Origin: Oidiodendron maius Zn
Lineage: Eukaryota; Ascomycota; Leotiomycetes; Myxotrichaceae
Length of the DNA: 64,000 nucleotides
Direction of reading: 5' to 3'
Assembly: GCA_000827325.1 (NCBI GenBank)
Contig: KN832877.1
Coordinates: forward strand, 682,001 to 746,000
The translations under genes were made by a program, and so were the position numbers. A model generated the notes under the pieces. That model was not told the origin of the DNA, searched no databases, and saw nothing but the letters and a program-made list of their open reading frames with translations. Of the stretch, positions 45,900 through 57,137 are shown one piece after another (position 1 is the first letter of the stretch; each line of letters opens with the position of its first letter).

Positions 45900-47810
45900 T
45901 CAATCATCTTCAAATATACTCCTAAGGCTTGCGTTAAACAATCTCGTGCCAGAATTGGGTAGTGTTTGAAGCGAGTATGACTTACCGCCAACTTTCCATC
46001 GTTCATTACAGATTGTCAATAGAGTTTTGAGTTCGGAAAGTCTCTCAAGGTATTCTGGATTGTTGTCCCTATAATGAAGATTCAGATAAGCAACGGCAGT
46101 ATAGTACGCCGTGCTGAGGGGAAATGGAGAGATCTCCTCATCCACGTCCTTTAGGATTTTTGATATTGCCCACTGGCACAGTCGCATCATATCATAGGCG
46201 ACTCCACCGGTTATAATGTCTATTTCGGGATCGTAGTTAGAACTCTTCAATGCAGGATTTTTGCTGTAAGCGTGGAGTGCGAGGGTAATACGGGCACTGA
46301 AAAGCGTCAGGGTATAGAACAGATGACAAGTTTCCGTTTCATTGGACATGAACACACACACCTAAGACAGAGTACGGTTGGTGTACAAACACCAATGCCG
46401 CGAGCGCTACCCTCCTCATTAGCTACAATGACGAGTGCAGCCAGTGCACGTTGGAGAATTGTAGCCTCTTCGGTGGAAAATGTTGTACCATCTCTGAATT
46501 CGGCGAGAAAATTCATTACCCGGCCAAGGAGGCTTGCAGCCTGAGCCATGAGACCGAATCTGCCCATAAGTGGAGATATTGGAGTCGACAGAGTATAGAG
46601 GTGATTATCTTTTCGTGTCTGTCATATATATTGTAAGCAAGAGCACAAAAGAATGACAGGTATTCAGCTGGCGATTCATACTCCTTGATCCCACGATGCA
46701 TCGTCAATGGGCAATATTGTATTGCTTACAGGTTCCTCTGTTGATAGCGATCGATCCGGACAACCAAGATTCAAAAACCTGTCTCAAAAAAAAAACCAGT
46801 AAGTTCTGTCCAATAGTGTATGTTTCTAAATTCCATCTACACGGAGTCTCGCCAAAGATATAAGATGGCCATCACTTAACAAGAAAACTGCGGCCGAGTT
46901 CGACATTCATCACGATAAAGTTTGTACTTACCGATCCAGAATAATAACTGCCCACCATGCTCTAGTTCTCTCCTCGGCTTCTATCCAATTCGAGGTCTCT
47001 TCCGGGCCAGAAGGACTGTGTCTGCTCAGCCCAAGAGCAGCACCATATTTAGCACAAGCGCCAATCGACACATATGCGGATGGATATATTGCATGCCCAA
47101 TTTCGTACACGCACAGTAAGATCCAGGCTTGGAATACTCGTAATGAAAGGACCCCTGCTACCTCTGCCTCCAACAATGTACTCTTGATAACAAGATATTC
47201 GCTGGTTCTCGTTCTTTCCTCACCCGGTACACTGCAGACGAGGTTTACACAGGCGAACAGAAGTGAAACTTCTAGGCCACGAGGAGTAAAGGGGCTTAGG
47301 AGACGCTCATTAAATAAAATTTTAGAAAGAAATGGCATCCAGGGATGAATCCGCTTGAAGTAAATCTTTGCATTCTCTCCGATATCTTTTGTCAGGGCTT
47401 CGAGGCCGGGCGGTACGACATAGGTAATTCTTGGAAGCTCCGCGATACTCCGTTGATATAGTTGATAGTCCAAGAAATATATTGACGGAAATTTGCTGCT
47501 TACGCTTCTCTCTAGCTCTAAACCGACTGGTCTCGGTGTTATATCAGAGCTCGCCTCCAAGGAAGCTGGAGGTGAGACTAGTCCCTGCCGAGGATAGCTC
47601 TCATTGGAGTTGTCGTAAAAGCATACGAAGTGGCCCCTAGATATGCTGATTAATATTGCAAGGCAAATTCTTGAGAATTGCTCTATTAAGCTTATGGGCG
47701 TACTTCTGACAAGAGCGACATTTTGGCCATGCCTTGTCGCATTTGCGCTTCAACTGCTTGCAACGCTTGCATACGCGGGGGTAGTAACCGGATGTATAAT
47801 CAAATTCCAT
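45900..47810 (-). CDS. Zn2Cys6 transcription factor (Fungal_trans type)
   Basis: Exons (minus) 47810-47704, 47636-46932, 46778-46682, 46618-46362 and 46296-45900 give 520 residues. Exon 1 reads VCKRCKQLKRKCDKAWPKC followed by RSCQK. Removal of intron 1 (67 nt) supplies GHFVC, and with it the sixth cysteine of the zinc cluster. The regulatory domain is of the PF04082 type: YFKRIHPWMPFLS, AYVSIGACAKYGAALGLSRH and RTRAWWAVIILDRFLNLGCP (completed across intron 2), then LSTEEPVSNTILPIDD. Later exons give PLMGRFGLMAQAASLLGRV and LSARITLALHAYSKNP. Intron 2 is long (153 nt) and holds a poly-A/T tract. It lies directly downstream of, and in the same direction as, the alcohol dehydrogenase gene, suggesting a regulator-target pair. 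It is short for the class but structurally complete. Confidence 0.85.
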
Positions 47811-48392
47811 TCTACTCGAATCCAGCTTGCGGATTTGGCTGGATAGAGACTGGCATCGATGTACTCGTGTGAGGGATGGACTGGGACGGCGCCTTGAAGG
47901 CGGAAATGTACGGCCGGCGAATGCGGCGCCCCTAAATAAGCGAGATGCAGCTTGTTCAGTAATACAGAAAGTCGAACAACTTCCGAGGATGTAAGGACTT
48001 AAATAATCAAGTACTTACTGATGCTTTGCATCGGAAATAATATGACGTCGGATGGCAAAATTTGCATATGTAAAGAATATGCTGGGAGTACTGTTTGAAG
48101 ATTCATAGCTTAATTATAGAGACAGTGTAGTGTCTCTTACCATATAAGAATCAATTTGACTGGAAACGTCGACCGCTTTAAATAGAGGTAGTTAGCTCTG
48201 AATTGCAATTCATGTACCATCACCGTCATTTATTGCCGTACTTGCGGTTTGGCCTTTTCCGCTGCGGAAAACATAACTCCATCTCCACGAATGGAATACA
48301 ACAATATGTCACAGCAACTGTTAAGTGAATACGTAAAACGATCTGAATTCTTAAATCTAATATTTTATCTGAAGAAAGAATAACAATTCGCA
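47811..48392. promoter_or_regulatory. Upstream region of the Zn2Cys6 gene
   Basis: 582 bp between the regulator start and the dehydrogenase stop. A CGGC/CGGCG-rich patch at ~47890-47935 lies about 100 bp upstream of the start and might serve for autoregulation; that is speculative. Confidence 0.45.
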
Positions 48393-49552
48393 CTAAGGAG
48401 CCACGAGAACTCCTCTATATCGCATGGTACCGGACTGTAACTTGCCCAAAGCAGCCTCAATGCCCTTTTCAGAGAGCTCGAAAGTCTCAATAGTAGGTTT
48501 GACCGAATGATACGCCGCAAATTCCAACATATCGTCGTGTACTTTTCTGGTAGCAACTAGAGACATCTTCACTGAGTAGCCATCGAACAGCATCGGTGAA
48601 CCTCTGCAGGAGGATAATTAGTTTACGAGACAAGAATTGAAGTGGCTGGACTGTAATAGAAATTACGGCATCAAAATGGATGTAGGAATATGACTTACGG
48701 AAGATCCATAGATGTTCCTGCGCCCAGAGGTACGATAACGCCTTTCCTGGCAAGTATCTTGTTGTTCAGATATCTATGAGAGTAAATATTAGCAACAAGG
48801 CTTAGCTTGACCGTTAAAGCTTAGATGGCTTACTTTTCCCAGTCCGGATATCCTGAGCCAGCAGCGATAAGCACATCAATGGGCTTAACAATTTTTCCAG
48901 GGTCTTCCGACAGGTAAAATTCGGATGCACCAAAACCTCGGGCTTCTTTCTCTTTGTCTGCGGTTGATGAGAACACCACAACCTCAGCGCCCATCTTCGC
49001 CGCAAACTGAATTGCTAGATGACCAAGCCCGCCAATTCCCACTACACCTACACGCTGGCCGGGCTTAACACTGTCGACAAGTGCTGAATATACCGTTGCT
49101 CCGGCACACTGAAGTGGAGCTGCGTCCTGGCTCGACAGGCTGTCTGGTATCTTATGCAGATATGTCTCAACACCAATATAATAATCGGCGAGAGTCCCGC
49201 TGTTCCTACTTTTATCGGACTCTATAAATATATCGCGCTCGTAGCACCACATATCGTCTCCACTCAAGCAGTACTTGCAATGACCGCATGAGTTGCGTAG
49301 GAATCCACCACCGGCTCGGTCCCCGACTTTGAACTGTGTAACTTCTGAACCAACAGCCTGAACAATTCCAACGCCTTCATGTCCGAGAACGGAGTTGTAG
49401 TGAATGGCATGAACATCAGTATAACAAAGTCCTGAGTGTGTGATCTTGACCAAAATTTCCTTGGGCCGTAAGGTCGAAGGGAGCGCATGCGACACCTTCT
49501 TCACCGTACCGTCAGCACCTTGATATGCCGTGATGACTTTCGCTGCAGACAT
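48393..49552 (-). CDS. Zinc-dependent alcohol dehydrogenase
   Basis: Exons (minus) 49552-48834, 48773-48699 and 48603-48393 give 334 residues. Medium-chain dehydrogenase that should interconvert an alcohol and aldehyde with NAD(H). Catalytic zinc ligands are Cys in GLCYTDVHA, His in GHEGVG and Cys in QCAGATVYSAL. The structural zinc site is NSCGHCKYCLSGDDMWC. The Rossmann loop is GVVGIGGLGHLAIQFAAKMG. Both introns join in frame (YPDWEKYLNNKI, SMDLPGSPMLFDG). It is slightly shorter than yeast ADH (~350), mainly because VHAIHYNSVLGHEG lacks the usual ~12-residue loop before GHEG. Substrate is unknown. The adjacent Zn2Cys6 gene may regulate it. Confidence 0.88.
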
Positions 49553-49815
49553 GTTTGAAGTGTAGGAGGAATGTTCTTTCGTAGAGTTGTCCGATGGTAA
49601 TTATTTCTTCTGTGTAGAACCAACCAGTGCCTCTTGCAATAGAGGTCCCCGTTTTATAAACTTCTCTCCTTCCGCCACCTCCATATCAATCACTATTCAT
49701 GAATATTGATGACATATAGCAGCTTAATAATTCATAACCACGGAACAAGACTCTAAGACTTTTGTGGCAACAATGTTATGCAGGAGTTTAAAGCCTGTAG
49801 AATTCGACGCTTGGC

Positions 49816-49905
49816 ACACGGGCCTGTTCGGGTGTATACGGATCTATACGTATTCATGCGGATATGGGTGGGTTTATACGGCTCTTGCCGAGTGTGTACG
49901 GACGC
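49816..49905. promoter_or_regulatory. Cluster of CGG triplets upstream of the dehydrogenase
   Basis: About 265-355 bp upstream of the dehydrogenase start the sequence has TATACGG at 49835 and 49875, a related TATACG at 49845, TGCGG at 49857 and TACGG near 49897, plus CGGG at 49819 and 49829. CGG triplets are the half-sites of Zn2Cys6 regulators, one of which is encoded next door. Spacing and orientation do not make one clear palindrome. Confidence 0.4.
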
Positions 49906-50439
49906 AATTGAATCTTAGAATTCTGGAATACGTATAACATATTGTCTTAACACTAGGTTAAAATGACTGACGTGGTATCCTGGGATGTTGGGGTCTCATT
50001 GCCCCTCTTTTCTCACCACAGAGGTCTTACATATTACAACGTAAAAATCGCGATTTTCTCCACCTAATATCGCGCATACCAAAGACTAATCGGAAAGAGA
50101 CTACCGTAGCTCAGAGGCTTAAATTTGGATGCATTATTGTGGTGGCTACACTTACGCCTCAATCTCCAGCCTTGAGATCCCATACCTCTCGGTTAATGAT
50201 AATATATAACGGGCGTCTTGAATCTAGTGATATTACCTTTAAATCAAAGCCTCAACCTAGCTGTCCCGAAAAGAACTCAATTAGATAAAACCTAATGCTT
50301 GGAAGCTGTGTAATTTAGCAACCAAGGAGCCTAAATTGCCTCACAACGCCGTTTAAATCTGGCAGGTGACTTTACCGTAATACGGTCCAGAAAATACTAA
50401 GGGTAGCTAGAAAATCCAAGCATAAGGAACGGTATAAAA

Positions 50440-50840
50440 CCTTATTTGAAATTAGAACAGAGATACTAGCGATTACGGTGATATAAGCGTGAAAATGGGA
50501 CAAGAGAGATTAGAGTAAAGTCTTATATAGTCATGGGGTTGCATTTGAGATTAAAGAGGATACCAGAACTGTATGCGTCACTCGAGGCTCTAGAGGCCAG
50601 GAGGCTTTTCTGCATAGAAACCTGAAGCCTAGTTTTAAGACTGGTCAGACCTTCATTGGTGTATTGTATTGTTATTGTGGTTCTAAGATATCAGCCTCAT
50701 TACCCTTAAGGACGCAGGAAGAATAATGGCTACTAATTACCTGGAAGCACTCAGATCCCACTTTATTCTATTCTACAGAAGGATAGCTGAGAAATATAGC
50801 CTAGAAGCGGTGATACAGGAAGATACTGCGCCTTAGTATC
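50440..50840 (+). mobile_element. Second Tc1/mariner transposase relic
   Basis: Broken plus-strand frames give AFEIKEDTRTVCVTRG (~50535-50590), then FLHRNLKPSFKTGQTFIGVL and CYCGSKISASLPL. After a frameshift near 50725 they give NYLEALRSHFILFYRRIAEK and EAVIQEDTAP, ended by a TAG. This matches the central DDE region of fungal Tc1/mariner (IS630-type) transposases, including the second Asp in a Q-E-D-x-A-P context. Earlier sequence (from ~50400) is further degraded, with TAA/TAG codons. The recognisable blocks come from a different part of the protein than those at 7 kb and do not look like the same family. Ends not found. Dead element. Confidence 0.75.
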
Positions 50841-51047
50841 CAGCAAAACCATTTCATTCTTTATGCGCTGATATTAACTTATCCTATTCGCCTTCAATGA
50901 AGTGATGGCGCAGGTAGAATGATACTATTCACATATCCAATGTGCCCTTACACTACTTCATTCTTAGAGAATTCACATGCAGAGCTCTGAAAGGAATAAC
51001 TGTCAGAATTTCAGCACAGCTTAATCAACATTATTCATAGGAATACT

Positions 51048-51344
51048 ATGTGTGTCGAGCTTTCGTTGGTAGAGACCGTAGATGAATTAGTAAGCAATTT
51101 CACCTCGTCTCTTGACTTCAACTACATGTCCAACTTTAAACTGCTGTACACAAACCCTATTGACGAAAGGCATTTGGCGAGCGAACAAAATTTATCAAAG
51201 GTACTTCATACTATCCAGTCAATAAGAGCCGAAGGAGCAAGAACAGATACTTTGCTGAAGACATTCCCACCAGCTCTGGTATCGCGAAACGCTCTTGACG
51301 TTATCTGGCATAAACTACAAATTTCGGAATCAATGCCATAATTT
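51048..51344 (+). other. Open frame, possible 5' exon of the next gene
   Basis: A 98-codon frame from an ATG (97 residues, MCVELSLVETVDELVSNF start) with protein-like content (HLASEQNLSKVLHTIQS, DTLLKTFPPALVSRN). It is in the same frame as the 51405 frame downstream but separated from it by TAAs at 51342 and 51354. A strong acceptor-like string (pyrimidines then CAG) ends at 51382, yet no good GT donor gives a frame-keeping intron; only a poor GC donor at 51308 would. It could be a true first exon with an unusual donor, or the start of a gene broken by mutation. Confidence 0.45.
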
Positions 51345-51404
51345 TGCAAATTATAATTTGCTTCTGTCTTTCCTGATTTCAGTTTCATACGTTATTGTGT
51401 TGAA

Positions 51405-54303
51405 ATGTCCAATTTTTTGAATTTATGTGCCTGCAAGGGCTTAGATGAACCGGACATCACGCCAGTCTTGTACGCACGTCTGAATGGTCTGTCACGCAAT
51501 CATTTGACAGATCTCTCATTGTCCACATTTCTCGGTCCAATCGAGCAGTCTGTTAATACAGGAATAATTAATGATTCTCGCTTAGAGCAACTGAGGTTCC
51601 CCGAGGACTGCCACATTTATGAACGCCTCGCAGTCTCTAAAGATGGGGCTCAGCTACTTGCGTGGGCGATGCATCTTGAATCGAGAGATTTTATTGAAGA
51701 CATCATGCCGTCGATGCAGAGCAGGTCTGAATTCAAGGTGATGCGGGTTGATTTACCATTATTGAGAAGTGACCACGAGACTGACATAAGGGAATTTGCA
51801 AGGAGAGAAGCCTTTGAACCCAAACTGAAGGATGTGAGACTTCCGTTAGAAAATTTAAATATCGCAAGGAATGAAGGTTTAGAATTCTCGCATTATTTCT
51901 GGAAGTTAGGAAAAGAGATCGTCGAAGACATCAAGACAGAAAGGATAATTGTCACCAGAGAGAGCCTTGAGCATATCCAAAGAACAATCCGGCCAGATTG
52001 GACGGAGATGGACGAGAAGGAGCTTTGGAAAGGCATGCGTACATACGCAAAAGTAAGTGATCATGGCTTCCTCTATTTTTAATGGACTTCGCAGAATTGT
52101 TGACGAGAAGAAATGTTAGAAAGCTGTACTTGAACCCGTGACGCCGCCTCTCTCACCAAGGTTTGAAGGAATCGAGCCGTTTGAGCCATCACTATCAGAT
52201 CCAGTTTTTCAGGTCCCAATTCTGAGTGACCCAACATCTCTTACGTGCCTTGATCTTTCAACCATTGAGAAAGTCGTATTTAGAGAAGACATCCCTTCTC
52301 CTCTTCGAAATTCTTTTATCCATGATGACACTCCGGTGGACCTCTGCAAAGGAGATGATTTAGCTTCCATGCCAAGTTCCTATTGCGACGTTGAGTCAGC
52401 GTCCTGGCCAATGTCACCTTCAGTCGTAGAAGGTCAGCAGTTGAAGCAGATAATTTCCAAAATAGAAGGCCCTTTGACGCCACCAATGCCTGTACCAGCT
52501 CCAAAATCAGTCCATTTCAGCGATTTTGTCGAAGACATGCTTCTCAACTCGTCAAGCACCTCGACGCCAGATGCCATGCGCAACATACATTTTGAAAGGA
52601 TATTCGGCAATGCAGCTAAGACAGTTAATCAACGAATTGAGCAAGAGACCTTATTAACTGCTGATATTATGGGGCGAGTTAAAGAACCAGTACTGGACTT
52701 CTCTCTCCCTGAACCTCCTTGGAAGAATGTCCCACATCTAAATGGATCAACGAGCTCATTTACCATCCATAAGGAAATGATTAAGGAAGCGCTTGGACAT
52801 AAGCCTCCCGATTGGCCAGGGCAGAAGAGTGGACATGTAAAATTAAAATGGAACCCGTTCCCAAAGGATTCGGCGAAAATGGCTTTGAAGGAGGTCCATC
52901 CCGAGGATGACTGTGTGTGGAAGCTGCTTTTAAAATCACCAGGAGATGATCAGATTGTGGACACATCGACTTTGACGTGGAAACCACCCGGGATGAGGAT
53001 TCTAAGAGAAGATGATGATGAAGAGGTCGAAGTAGCAGATGTTCAAGACAAGCGTTCTCAGGATATCGTGCATCTAGCCAAGAAACGAAGGGTAGATCTT
53101 GATAGGGCAAGATCCAGTTTAGGCGGCGAATATTCAGTCAACTCTCCAGAGCTAATACTACAGAGGTCACTCAATGTAAGAGCTCCTCCTTCTGAAAGAG
53201 AAACTATGCCGACATTAGATGGGTTAATGCCGGTTTCCTTTGACCAGGAGAGCGAGCAAATCAGTCTGGGCGAGTCTGGTCTGCTCATGGGGGATGTATT
53301 TTCCGCCCAAAATGCACTAGACAACTTTTTTGCACTTCGTGGAGTTAAGAAACAAAAGCCTGCCAGTATGTTTGATTTTACCAAAGCCAGTAATCAAACT
53401 CAGGTTCGAGATCGAATAGTGCGGTCAGAAACTCAAAATCAGAATGCGGCTCAACCGCCGCCAGAATCAAACGCACCTGTTATCCCTGTCATCTCTCTCC
53501 CAGTCCCAACAATACCTTTTCCAACAACACCAATTAGTGTCATAATCTCTTCTGCTCTCTTAAAGGATCGGGCATTGATCAAGAACATCGAATCTCAGTT
53601 GCCAGCGCTTAAACTCATCGAGCGAGATTTTAAGGCTCATGATACAACGGCATGGCTACCTAACTCCGTAACTCGGTCACCAGTATCATCCCCCCTCGAC
53701 TCAGAAGCCGACCTGATAGTTTCACCTACCACTGGCATAGTCCTTACCACTCTCCAGAAAATCAAACAGAAGGCACTTCCGGGCCAGAAATCGAAGCCAC
53801 CTATCCGAAATCAATTAGAAAAGGTCAGCATTAGGTACGAGAAGCTTGTAGTTTTGGTTAGTGACGGTCGTGCCGATAATAGTACCCATGAAATGGATGA
53901 GATTGACTGCCGTGCATTCGGAGATTTTGTAGGATTCACAGCGGGTTTAGATGCCGCGGTTCAGGTGCAACTTGTCGGTGGCGGCAAAGACAACCTGTTC
54001 AAGTGGCTGGCAAACCGCATTATGCAACATGCAGCTGCGGAGAGTAGTCTTCTCGAGGAAGAGACTCACTGGGAGTTGTTTCTTAGACGAGCAGGCATGA
54101 ATGCTTTTGCGGCTCAGTGCATTAGTTCGGCAATGAAAATTCCAAGAGAGGTAGAGTCTCAAGAGCCTAACACATCCTGCCAATCTGGGCTGGCCGCTTT
54201 CGTGCAGATAGGCAGACAACAAAGGATTAATAGATTCGGAGAGATGTGTGGTAAAAACCTCATGGAAAGAGTCAGCACATGTATAGATGCGAGGTGGGAA
54301 TAA
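51405..54303 (+). CDS. Large fungal protein, possible ZIP2/SHOC1-like XPF-fold factor
   Basis: Exons 51405-52052 and 52120-54303 give 943 residues from the first ATG after the in-frame stops; the true start may be at 51048. Intron (67 nt, GTAAGT) is clear: a closer acceptor would read into TAG. The N-terminal part has ITPVLYARLNGLSRNHLTDL and LPLLRSDHETDIREFARREA. The middle is Ser/Pro-rich and disordered (TPPLSPRFEGIEPFEPS). The C-terminal domain reads YEKLVVLVSDGRAD, DCRAFGDFVGFTAGLDAAVQ, VQLVGGGKDNLFKWLANRI and WELFLRRAGMNAFAAQCI. I recall this C-terminal pattern from an ascomycete family (DUF7102), plausibly a nuclease-dead XPF-like domain with terminal helix-hairpin-helix as in meiotic ZIP2/SHOC1. 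That link is inference. Confidence 0.6.
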
Positions 54304-54438
54304 AGTTCGAGACATGGGATATTTTTGGGAGTTGAACCTTGTCCATTCGGCTGGGCGACACTTTGATGTATTCGCTGCGACAAATTTTGCTTGTTGCGTA
54401 CCTATGGGCAGGATGACCTACAATTGTTGAAATAAATA

Positions 54439-55906
54439 TCATAAGTACCATACTTTAATGCTGTTGTCTGGAATACGGTTCGTCCCCGTAGGAAACTTCC
54501 CTAGAGAATCATGGGAGCTTTCATCAGAATGATCGGCCTCTTCCCTTTCGCTAATTTCTTCTCCATCACTGCTACCACTATCATCCTCAAACTTCGATTG
54601 AACTCTCTGCCCAGAGCAAGTAGCAATCACTGTGCCAGAATTATGCAATATAGTAGACGAGACAGGATCTGTAAGAGTTGGTCAGCATGCAACTCAGTGC
54701 ATACACTAAAGGCCAAACATACCATCATGAGCTTTCCAATCCCAACTCCTTTCCAACGCCCCTTCACTCTTTCCAACTCCCTCCCATACCCTCACCATAC
54801 CATCAGTTCCACCAGCCCATAGCTCCATTCCTTCTTGCCCCTCATAGACATCCACTCCTATCCTCTGATTAGTAAGTGCTTGTCTTCCTTCTAACCAGGC
54901 GACAAGCTTTCCCATAACCCTAACATCATACACCAGGACCCCGTTACTCTTCCTTTCTACCACATAAAGATATCTGCCACATGCGCTCCACAATGTCTGT
55001 GTAAGACCAGCCCCTCCAATTTTCGCATGCTCGTCCGCGGCTTCCGCCACGCTCCAGTTAGCTACCGTCCCACCCACTCCCTCCATGTCATACAATCCCA
55101 CCCATCTAGTCCATGTCCCAGCTGCGAGCAAGCCATCTGCGCCCTGGACCGAGAGGGCTGACACGATACCACGCATGCCAACTCCTCCGCCCTTCATCTT
55201 ATGTCTTTTAGATGGAATAGTGGGCATTTTCACGCTGGGACCTTCGCCTGTGCGCGCAATATCGAATAACGCGATCATGCAGTCGGTTCCGGTGAGAAAG
55301 TGAGTGCCGGATGAAGACCATGCGATGGAGGATGGTGTCTGGTAGGCTTCAGTTGTAGGAGATATTAGAGAATAGGTGGAGATAAGTGTCGGGGAGGGTG
55401 AAAGGCAGTTTATGAGGCGGATGGGCAGGTCTGTAGGCGTAGAGAGGTACAGCGCAGTGCTGGGTTCGGAGAGGATGAAGTGGGGGTATGGAGAGAAGCA
55501 ATTTATACTTGTGGGATGGACGTGAGTTGTGTATGGAGCGAGAGATATGGGCGAAGAAGGATTGTCGAGAAGAGTTGGAGGCAGAATAAATGATCGGATA
55601 GTATTATCTGCGCTCGAAGTCAAGAGAGTAGTTCCATCTGGAGACCTAAGAGCTAGTTAGCATACATGACTCGACGGCATTGGCACCTTACCATTGAGCA
55701 CTTTTGAAGTAATTAACTTCCGAAATATCTTCAATTCCAATAGTCACGTTTAAGTTCCGACTCTGCTCAGAAATAAATCCTCCAAGCTCTCTTTCACGAA
55801 ACTTTGATTCTGCGATGGTGCAGCTATATGCGCTTCCCGTTGACGCTACTAGCTTTGGGGTTGGGGTGTTTGGTGTTGGATACATTCCGACACCACATGC
55901 TTGCAT
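54439..55906 (-). CDS. WD40 protein, WRAP53/SWT21-like
   Basis: Exons (minus) 55906-55692, 55645-54723 and 54668-54439 give 455 residues. Joining exons 1 and 2 yields NYFKSAQWSPDGTTLLTSSA then DNTIRSFILPP, closely following the start of the WRAP53/TCAB1 propeller. Further blades include AYQTPSSIAWSSSGTHFLTG then TDCMIALFDIA, IVSALSVQGADGLLAAGTW, TQTLWSACGRYLYVVERKS then NGVLVYDVR, and LWAGGTDGMVRVWE. In animals WRAP53 guides telomerase and small Cajal-body RNAs; the yeast relative Swt21 affects splicing. The last exon adds a Ser/Asp/Glu-rich acidic tail. MQACGVGMYP is the first ATG after an in-frame stop; MYPTPNTP is an alternative. It converges with the preceding gene, 135 bp apart. Confidence 0.75.
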
Positions 55907-56653
55907 GCAAGTCGCCAACTTCGTCTAACGTATCAAAGATTTTGTGTGTTCGGGGACATGTTCTTCAGTTGATGCCTCCCAGGCTGTAAGGACTGTTACG
56001 ATGCTGTTTTCTGCCAAACCAAAAAATACTGCCTCATTTCACCGCCAAATATATCTAGCTGTCATGTCATCTTCCATCAAAATAGACCACGCCACTCTCT
56101 GGAGCAAACCCCAGCCCTCGAGATGGTGTAGAGCTGCTCAAGCCGTGTTTGGAGGAAGAATATATTGAAATGTAAAGCTTAGGCACATATTAGTATCATG
56201 TATAATGGATATATACAGCTTATACAGCTTTTATCGGCTATGCCAGGCTTCTGGGAAATTCAAGGGTGGTAATCTTATCAACCAGACAAGCTTGTTGGCG
56301 TGGTAACATAAGCAATGACATACGGAAGCAATAATAGAACGCTTTTCAATTTATATATGAGTGTACGTTTTAGGTATCTGATAGGCGGGAATATGATGGG
56401 CCATCCTTATACTTCGTGCTGCGTCGATAAGACGGTTACATCAACACACGATCAAAATAACACTACCTGGATCCTTCCTACTCATAACCTAAAACCCGAA
56501 TATATTAGCACTGTAGTGAATTGCATCACTACGAGCATCTCGCTGCAAATGTAAAACGGATAGATTTTTGCAAGAAGCCACTCCTGCTCCCTTCTAAGTG
56601 ACAGTCGCGCCATGCCCATCTTCACAACGGGTTGACTAAAATTAGCTGTCTAG

Positions 56654-56686
56654 ATCACTGCCGTGAAAACCAGGAACGGCAGTGAT
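56654..56686. repeat. Perfect 11-bp inverted repeat (hairpin)
   Basis: Arms atcactgccgt (56654-56664) and acggcagtgat (56676-56686) are exact reverse complements around an 11-base loop. It lies in intergenic DNA, about 450 bp upstream of the PQ-loop gene. It could be a protein-binding palindrome or an RNA hairpin; no function can be read. Confidence 0.8.
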
Positions 56687-56838
56687 AGGGCAATTTTGCA
56701 GGCGTTCTCGATAAAGCGCCATTCATCTATTCATTACCATGTGAATTGACGGAATTAAAATTGACGCTGCCCGGAGCCACGCTGGCCATAAGCAGTATCG
56801 AGGGCAGATAGCCGTGATGGTAACTCCTCCATGTACTG

Positions 56839-56878
56839 CCCAAGAGCCCAAGAGCCCAAGAACCCAAGAACCCAAGAC
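56839..56878. repeat. Five tandem copies of CCCAAGAR
   Basis: Five consecutive 8-bp units, differing only in the last base (G, G, A, A, C). A short microsatellite-like array about 260 bp upstream of the PQ-loop gene. Confidence 0.85.
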
Positions 56879-57137
56879 CTGCCCCTCCAACAACTACAGA
56901 GAGATGTGTTGTCAAGGCCGCCACTAGAAAAGGTGCCGAGGCGAGATAGCCGAGCTGATAACCGAGTCGATAATCGGGCCACTGGGAAGCCAAGAAGCTA
57001 ACCCCGGAAACAACAGCTGCAGACAGTCGTGCTCACAACAGACAACAACAACGTCCCAACTTCTACCCACCACGAAAACGTGCGTTACGTAAGGAGTTTG
57101 TTGCTCGCCGTACTGAGGATAACCTCGTCTGATCAAC

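Larger units (their letters stand above)
49553..51047. other. Gene-poor, RIP-like region
   Basis: About 1.5 kb. The left 300-400 bp serve the dehydrogenase promoter. The rest is AT-rich and holds the transposase relic listed separately. No intact gene. Confidence 0.55.
55907..57137. other. Intergenic with hairpin and 8-bp tandem repeat
   Basis: About 1.23 kb without a gene. It includes the promoter of the WD40 gene on the left and of the PQ-loop gene on the right, plus two small structured elements listed separately. Confidence 0.55.

Noticed and set aside
46779-46931. Reading the long A/T-tract intron of the Zn2Cys6 gene as a gene break
   Set aside because: GTAAGT donor and CAG acceptor are standard, and the join gives the conserved ILDRFLNLGCP string.
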